NCBI GenBank assembly: GCA_030696845.1 | Contig: JAUYRJ010000069.1 | Location: 22,356-86,355 of the forward strand | Length of the DNA stretch: 64,000 bases | Origin: Polynucleobacter sp. | Lineage (GTDB): Bacteria > Pseudomonadota > Gammaproteobacteria > Burkholderiales > Burkholderiaceae | Direction of reading: 5' to 3' | Part shown: piece by piece, positions 59,350 to 64,000 of the stretch | Layout of the letters: the number at the start of each line of letters is the position of its first letter | Numbering within the stretch: position 1 is the stretch's first letter | Notes under the pieces: model-generated | Databases searched by the model: none | What the model was told of the DNA's origin: nothing | Seen by the model: only the letters and a program-made list of their open reading frames with translations | Made by a program: the position numbers and the translations under genes

Positions 59350-60030
59350 ATGACACAGCTAGCCCTTTTTGATTTAGACCACACCCTTTTACCTTTTGAT
59401 AGTGACTATGAATGGGGGCAGTTTCTGGTGCGCCAAGGGGTTGTCGATGGCAGTGATTATGCGCAGAAAAACGATCAGTTTTACGCGGACTATAAGGCGG
59501 GCAAGCTCGATATTGATGCCTTCTTGCGTTTTGCTTTAAAGCCGCTCTCTGAACATCCGCGCGCCACTCTTAAAGAATGGCACGATGCGTTTATGGCGGA
59601 GGTGATTGTGGGTAAATTGCATCCGGCCGCAATCGCTTTAGTCAAGCGCCACCAGGATGCAGGCGACTTGTGCTGCGTGGTAACCGCCACCAATAGCTTT
59701 GTCACTCGCCCGATTGTGCACGCGTTTGGAATTAACCATTTAGTAGCGACTGAGCCGGCCACCCTTAATAACGATGATCTTCTTGATTTTACTGGTCACG
59801 TGCGCGGTATTCCGAGTTTTCGGGAAGGCAAAATTCAACGGGTGCATGATTGGCTGCAATCCCTCGGGCTTACGCTGGCGCAAATGGAAAAAAGTTATTT
59901 TTACTCCGACTCCTTAAACGACCTCCCTTTGCTGGAGCAAGTCAGCCACCCCATAGCCACCAATCCTGATCCCCGCCTGCGCGCCGAAGCGGAAAAACGC
60001 GCATGGCCTATTTTGGAATTGTTTGCATGA
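59350..60030 (+). CDS. HAD-IB family hydrolase (SerB-like phosphatase)
   Basis: A haloacid-dehalogenase-fold phosphatase of 226 residues. Motif I is LFDLDHTLLP, motif II CVVTATNSF, and motif III with SDSLNDLPLL. Similar proteins are annotated as phosphoserine phosphatase or histidinol-phosphatase; the sequence does not decide between them. It starts 7 bases after hda and its TGA overlaps the ATG of pcnB. Confidence 0.87.
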   Translation: MTQLALFDLDHTLLPFDSDYEWGQFLVRQGVVDGSDYAQKNDQFYADYKAGKLDIDAFLRFALKPLSEHPRATLKEWHDAFMAEVIVGKLHPAAIALVKRHQDAGDLCCVVTATNSFVTRPIVHAFGINHLVATEPATLNNDDLLDFTGHVRGIPSFREGKIQRVHDWLQSLGLTLAQMEKSYFYSDSLNDLPLLEQVSHPIATNPDPRLRAEAEKRAWPILELFA

Positions 60031-61445
60031 TTAAAAAACTGATTCACCGTATTTTTCGGCGCGGCACTCGCCCAAGCCCGGTTCACTCCCATGCCTCAAG
60101 CGGGCCAAAGCGGATTGCAAAAAAAGCGCATCGCATTGACCCTCACTTGCTGTCTAAAAACGCGGTCAAAGTAACCCATACACTGCAGCAGGCTGGCTAT
60201 CAAGCCTATATCGTGGGCGGAGCAGTACGTGATCTTGCGCTCGGTATTGGCCCAAAAGATTTTGATGTAGCAACCAATGCCACCCCCGATCAAGTGCAAA
60301 AGCTCTTTCGGAAGTCGCGCCTAATTGGGCGGCGTTTTCAGATTGTGCACGTCACTTTTTTTGGTAAAGAACGCCCTGAAATCATTGAGGTCTCAACCTT
60401 TAGAGCCTTGCTTGAAAACGCAGGAGATCATGTAGCCGATAGCGGCCGTATTTTGCGCGATAACGTCTGGGGCACGCAGGTCGAAGATGCGACGCGGCGT
60501 GATTTCACGATTAATGCGATGTATTACGATCCAGCCACTGAAACAGTGCTCGACTACCACGGCGGTATGGCGGATATGCAGCAGCGCACCCTGCGGATGA
60601 TTGGCGACCCCGCTAAACGCTATCGCGAAGACCCCGTGCGCATGCTCCGCGCGATTCGGTTTGCCGCAAAAACCGGCTTTACTTTGGCGCCAGAAACGCG
60701 CGCGCCAATTGCGACGCTTGCCAAATTAATTCATGATGTGCCAGCCGCACGCCTCTTTGATGAAATCCTTAAATTATTGATGTCAGGTTATTCTTGGAAA
60801 GCCATTCAGGGACTGCGTGAAGCGGGTTTGCACCATGGAGTCTTGCCACTATTAGATAGAGCCCTTGATCCTCCGGCTGGGATTGCTGGCGGTGACGCAT
60901 TTATCCGCCTTGCCCTAGGCAATACGGATGAGCGCATCCAAAATGGCAAAGGGGTTTCTGCGGGATTTTTATTCGCGACCCTTCTTTGGCCTGATTTACT
61001 ACACAACTGGCAAAAACACTTGGCCTCCGGCATGGCAAATGTGCCTGCCTTGCATGCCGCGATGGACGACACCATCGGGAATCAAAATAAAGGGATGATG
61101 ATTCAGCGACGCTTTGAAGCCGATATGCGTGAAATCTGGGCCATGCAACCTCGATTTGACAAACGCATTGGGCGTTTTCCGCACCGCATGCTCGAGTTGC
61201 CCCGTTTTAGGGCGGGCTATGACTTTATGCTCCTGCGCTGCGCCACCGGCGAGCGCCCCGCATCCCTTGGTCAATGGTGGACCGACTTCATTGAAGCCGA
61301 TCTAGCTGGGCGTGAGCAGCTATTGACGGCAGTAAAAGATGAGGTTGTCCGTACTGGCAGCAGCGGACCTGCCGCCAAACGCAGGCGAAGACGTAAGCCC
61401 AAAACGGCTGGCGGGCCCACTGCAGGCGGCCTTGACGCCGAATAA
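60027..61445 (+). CDS. pcnB: poly(A) polymerase PcnB
   Basis: Adds poly(A) tails that promote RNA decay, and helps control plasmid copy number. It has about 472 residues. The nucleotidyltransferase signature is YIVGGAVRDLALGIGPKDFDV, with the RRDFTINAMYYD motif and RMLRAIRFAAKTGF. The tail is very basic and ends in a run of arginines and lysines. An upstream in-frame start at 60003 would overlap the HAD gene, so the ATG at 60027, which overlaps the HAD stop, is chosen. It is 64 bases ahead of folK. Confidence 0.95.
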   Translation: MIKKLIHRIFRRGTRPSPVHSHASSGPKRIAKKAHRIDPHLLSKNAVKVTHTLQQAGYQAYIVGGAVRDLALGIGPKDFDVATNATPDQVQKLFRKSRLIGRRFQIVHVTFFGKERPEIIEVSTFRALLENAGDHVADSGRILRDNVWGTQVEDATRRDFTINAMYYDPATETVLDYHGGMADMQQRTLRMIGDPAKRYREDPVRMLRAIRFAAKTGFTLAPETRAPIATLAKLIHDVPAARLFDEILKLLMSGYSWKAIQGLREAGLHHGVLPLLDRALDPPAGIAGGDAFIRLALGNTDERIQNGKGVSAGFLFATLLWPDLLHNWQKHLASGMANVPALHAAMDDTIGNQNKGMMIQRRFEADMREIWAMQPRFDKRIGRFPHRMLELPRFRAGYDFMLLRCATGERPASLGQWWTDFIEADLAGREQLLTAVKDEVVRTGSSGPAAKRRRRRKPKTAGGPTAGGLDAE

Positions 61446-61509
61446 TCGGTGCCCAAGCAGATTTTGGCAATCTTCAGTAAAGTATCTCGATCTTCAGTTT
61501 GGAATCATT

Positions 61510-62037
61510 ATGGCAAAAGCCTTCATTGGATTTGGTGGTAATTTAGGCGATACGCGTCAAATCATTACGGACGCAATCGTTTGCTTAGCCCTTCGCAATC
61601 AACTGCAAATTATTCAAAAAAGTTGTTTTTACCAAAGCGCTCCTGTGGATGCTGCTGGTGGTGATTACATTAATTCCGTGGTGCATGTGGAAACGGAACT
61701 CAGTCCTTACGGTTTATTGCATGTATGTCAAACCATTGAACAGCAATTCGGACGTGAACGTCCCTATGAAAATGCGCCCCGTACACTCGATTTGGATATT
61801 CTGTTTTTTGAAGGGGTGGCTCAAGGCGATACGGAACTCACGCTGCCCCATCCTCGCATCACTGAACGCTCCTTCGTATTGCTCCCCCTGCTGGAGATAG
61901 CCCCGGATTTCTTCTTGCCTGAATTTGGTGAACTCAAGCAGTACTTGCCCAAGGTAGCGCACCAGCGCATTGAAAAACTTGCCTGCCGTAACTGCAGTTG
62001 CGAAGAAAAGCCCCAATATCGCCCTTCCGCGCATTAA
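61510..62037 (+). CDS. folK: 2-amino-4-hydroxy-6-hydroxymethyldihydropteridine pyrophosphokinase
   Basis: Transfers pyrophosphate to the pterin in folate synthesis. It has 175 residues. The signature is [13 protein letters not shown] at the N-terminus, and the [17 protein letters not shown] block carries the metal and ATP sites, followed by [22 protein letters not shown] lies ahead of the ATG at 61510. In-frame sequence further upstream overlaps pcnB. It is followed by panB, the usual folK-panB order. Confidence 0.94.
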   Translation: MAKAFIGFGGNLGDTRQIITDAIVCLALRNQLQIIQKSCFYQSAPVDAAGGDYINSVVHVETELSPYGLLHVCQTIEQQFGRERPYENAPRTLDLDILFFEGVAQGDTELTLPHPRITERSFVLLPLLEIAPDFFLPEFGELKQYLPKVAHQRIEKLACRNCSCEEKPQYRPSAH

Positions 62038-62054
62038 TTCATTACACTGGCAGC

Positions 62055-62870
62055 ATGAGTTACCTTCAAGGCGAAAAGCCTATCACCATCACCAAGCTCC
62101 TCGCGATGCATGCCGAGGACGAGAAAATCGCAGTCCTGACTGCCTATGATTCCACCATGGCGGGATTACTTAATCGCTGCGATGTGGATGTCATCCTAGT
62201 AGGAGATTCGCTGGGTAATGTGATTCAAGGTCACCACAGCACGACACCCGTAACCGTAGAAGAAATGGCATATCACACGGAGTGCGTTGCTAGAGCTAAT
62301 GCGAAAGCCTTTTTGATAGCTGACCTGCCCTTTGCGAGTTATGGCGATCCTTATCAAGCCCTCGAGTCTGCCGCCGAGCTAATGCGCGCGGGAGCCGATA
62401 TGGTCAAACTCGAAGGTGGCGACTGGCAAACCGAAATCATTGCGCATTTAGTGGAACGTAGCGTGCCGGTGTGCGCCCACCTGGGATTGCTGCCCCAGTC
62501 GGTTCATTTACTGGGCGGCTATAAAGTTCAGGGCAAGGGTAAAGATGCGGCAACGCACATGCTTGAACAGGCACAAGCCTGCGCCGCCGCTGGCGCGCAA
62601 ATGCTGGTACTGGAAGCAATTCCCTCCGCCTTGGGTCAAAAAATAACCGAATCGCTGCACATTCCAACGATTGGCATTGGTGCAGGGCCCGATTGTTCTG
62701 GTCAAGTGTTAGTGCTGCCCGACATGCTGGGTATTAGCCCAGGTAAGCCACCTAAGTTTGTCAAAAACTTTATGGATGGCAGCGCTTCAATTGAAGCCGC
62801 GGTAAAAGCCTATGTTCGTGATGTAAAAGCGGGGCGCTTTCCTGGGCCTGAACACTGCTTCGCATCCTAG
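62055..62870 (+). CDS. panB: 3-methyl-2-oxobutanoate hydroxymethyltransferase
   Basis: First step of pantothenate synthesis: adds a hydroxymethyl group to 2-oxoisovalerate. It has 271 residues. It shows [12 protein letters not shown], the metal-binding [24 protein letters not shown] and the [20 protein letters not shown] block. The panC partner is not in this window. It starts 17 bases after folK and converges on dnaJ with 25 bases between the stops. A frame extension upstream from 61998 overlaps folK and is not used. Confidence 0.96.
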   Translation: MSYLQGEKPITITKLLAMHAEDEKIAVLTAYDSTMAGLLNRCDVDVILVGDSLGNVIQGHHSTTPVTVEEMAYHTECVARANAKAFLIADLPFASYGDPYQALESAAELMRAGADMVKLEGGDWQTEIIAHLVERSVPVCAHLGLLPQSVHLLGGYKVQGKGKDAATHMLEQAQACAAAGAQMLVLEAIPSALGQKITESLHIPTIGIGAGPDCSGQVLVLPDMLGISPGKPPKFVKNFMDGSASIEAAVKAYVRDVKAGRFPGPEHCFAS

Positions 62871-62895
62871 GTCATAGCACCCCGGCTAACTGTAT

Positions 62896-64000
62896 TTAGC
62901 TAAAGAAACTTTTAACGCTATCAAACCACCCTTTTTGATGCGGGTTGTGTTTCGCGCCGCCCGACTTCAGACTCTCATCAAATTGCTTGAGTAAATGCTT
63001 TTGCTCGTCCGACAATTTAACGGGGGTCTCCACCATCACGTGTACGAATAAATCGCCGACAACGGCCGAGCGTAAGCCCTTAATCCCTTTATTGCGCAAA
63101 CGGAAGGTCTTGCCAGTTTGCGTACCTTCTGGAATAGGGAACTCAACACGCCCCGACAGGGTAGGCACCTCAATCTCGCCGCCAATCGTCGCAGTAGCAA
63201 AGGAGATGGGCATCTGCACATGCAAGTCGGTACCGTCACGCTCAAATACCGGATGCGGCTTGACGCGCACCTCAACATAAAGATCGCCATTAGGGCCGCC
63301 GTTCACGCCAGGCTCACCATTTCCAACCGAGCGCACCCGCATACCATCATCAATACCCGCGGGGATCTTGATTTCAAGAGTTTTCTGTTCTTTTAATTTA
63401 CCGCTACCGTGGCACTGCTTACATGGCTTGGGAATATATTGACCGGTGCCGCGACATTTAGGGCAGGTCTGCTGCATCGAGAAAAATCCTTGCGCTACCC
63501 GCACTTGCCCTTGACCATTACAGGTAGGGCAAGTTTCCACCTTGCTGCCCGGCTCTGCACCACTACCGCTACAGTGCTTGCAATTGCTCCAGCTGGGCAC
63601 CCGAATTTGCGTAGAGTAGCCTTCCGCCGCCTGCTCAAGAGTGATATCCATGTTGTAGCGCAGATCGGCGCCTTTATAGACCTGTGGACCGCCACTGCGA
63701 CCACCGCCCTGACCAAAAATATCACCAAAAATATCGCCAAACGCATCGGCAAAGCCCCCGCCGGCAAAACCGCCCCCACCAAAGCCGCCCATATTGGGAT
63801 CTACGCCTGCGTGACCATACTGATCATAGGCAGCGCGCTTTTGCGGATCACTCAGCATCTCGTAGGCTTCTTTGGCCTCTTTAAACTTAGCCACTGCACT
63901 TGGGTTATCGTGATTGCAATCCTGGTGGTGCTTCATCGCCAATATGCGATAGGCTTTTTTTAACTCCTCATCGCTGTCGTTTTATCCAACCACGAGCACT
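62896..64000 (-). CDS. dnaJ: chaperone DnaJ, 5' end disrupted in the last 100 bases
   Basis: DnaK co-chaperone. From about 63900 downward everything is intact: the rest of the J-domain, the glycine/phenylalanine-rich linker, the four zinc repeats ([32 protein letters not shown]) and the C-terminal peptide-binding domain. The first part is damaged: reading in frame from 64000, a TAA stop falls at 63982-63984, and the key HPD tripeptide reads HQD (63919-63927). The next residues (CNHDN instead of RNPDN) and [12 protein letters not shown] also differ from the family. A start is therefore missing in the window; this is either a broken gene or a sequencing error near the edge. grpE-dnaK would normally lie upstream, beyond the window. 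Confidence 0.85.

Noticed and set aside
62885..62900. small inverted repeat GCTAA/TTAGC between panB and dnaJ
   Set aside because: Five weak base pairs and no T-run; not convincing as a terminator.
63409..63963. 184-codon open frame opposite dnaJ
   Set aside because: Arises from the Gly/Cys-rich repeats of dnaJ read backwards; no initiation signal.
1..64000. mobile elements, prophage, CRISPR, toxin-antitoxin or defence genes
   Set aside because: No transposase, integrase, direct-repeat array, Cas or restriction motif was seen; gene content is uniformly housekeeping.

Overview
The window looks like ordinary core chromosome of a streamlined freshwater betaproteobacterium, order Burkholderiales, most likely Polynucleobacter or a close relative. 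The reasons are the protein sequences, a roughly balanced base composition, very short intergenic gaps, and gene orders typical of Burkholderiaceae (rpsU-yqeY-dnaG; xseB-ispA-dxs; polA next to a DUF2782 gene and thrB; ribF-ileS-lspA-coaBC-dut; clpS-clpA; argF-argG; rpsT beside murJ). I see no prophage, insertion sequence, CRISPR array, rRNA or tRNA gene, and no gap between genes longer than about 290 bases.

Layout. 1-4100: the macromolecular-synthesis operon on the minus strand (rpsU, terminator, yqeY, dnaG, leading out of the window toward an expected rpoD), with tsaD diverging. 4100-8040: folE2, dxs, ispA and xseB on the minus strand (GTP cyclohydrolase and the isoprenoid precursor pathway), with a Rieske oxygenase and a mercaptopyruvate sulfurtransferase diverging. 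10300-14800: polA, a dienelactone hydrolase and a ZIP metal transporter in one minus-strand operon. 14890-17080: DUF2782 protein, thrB and a membrane protein. 17090-23330: uvrD and valS sharing a tiny divergent promoter region, then galU. 23330-26230: alaS-tusA. 26350-28340: the tctBA membrane pair of a tripartite tricarboxylate transporter. 28430-33470: glnS, an epimerase, a ferredoxin-type flavin reductase and argD. 33470-36140: ispH-fkpB diverging from radC, then rpmB-rpmG. 36210-39560: a fatty-acid desaturase, an RNA methyltransferase and purN. 39596-45630: ribF, ileS, lspA, coaBC and dut, all on the plus strand. 45760-48420: clpS-clpA. 48560-52500: cold-shock gene, DUF192, ppnP, argF-argG, DUF3579. 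52570-57500: rpsT, murJ, a transglutaminase-like protein, miaA, purM. 57570-62870: a tight plus-strand run (AI-2E-type permease, hda, HAD phosphatase, pcnB, folK, panB). 62896-64000: dnaJ, damaged at its 5' end.

Functionally the genes cover replication (dnaG, polA, hda, uvrD), translation (four aminoacyl-tRNA synthetases, five ribosomal or tRNA-modification genes), isoprenoid synthesis (dxs, ispA, ispH), arginine synthesis (argD, argF, argG), cofactors (folE2, folK, panB, coaBC, ribF), purines (purN, purM) and proteostasis (clpS, clpA, dnaJ, fkpB). I found no clearly new multi-gene system. The observations most worth checking are: (1) dnaJ, whose J-domain carries an in-frame stop and an HPD-to-HQD change in the last 100 bases; (2) a recurring arrangement in which a -10-like hexamer ends 6-7 bases before the ATG and no Shine-Dalgarno is present, suggesting leaderless mRNAs for glnS, argD, fkpB, purN, a DUF192 gene, uvrD and alaS; (3) two divergent gene pairs with physically overlapping back-to-back -10 boxes; and (4) several inverted repeats at promoters and gene ends.
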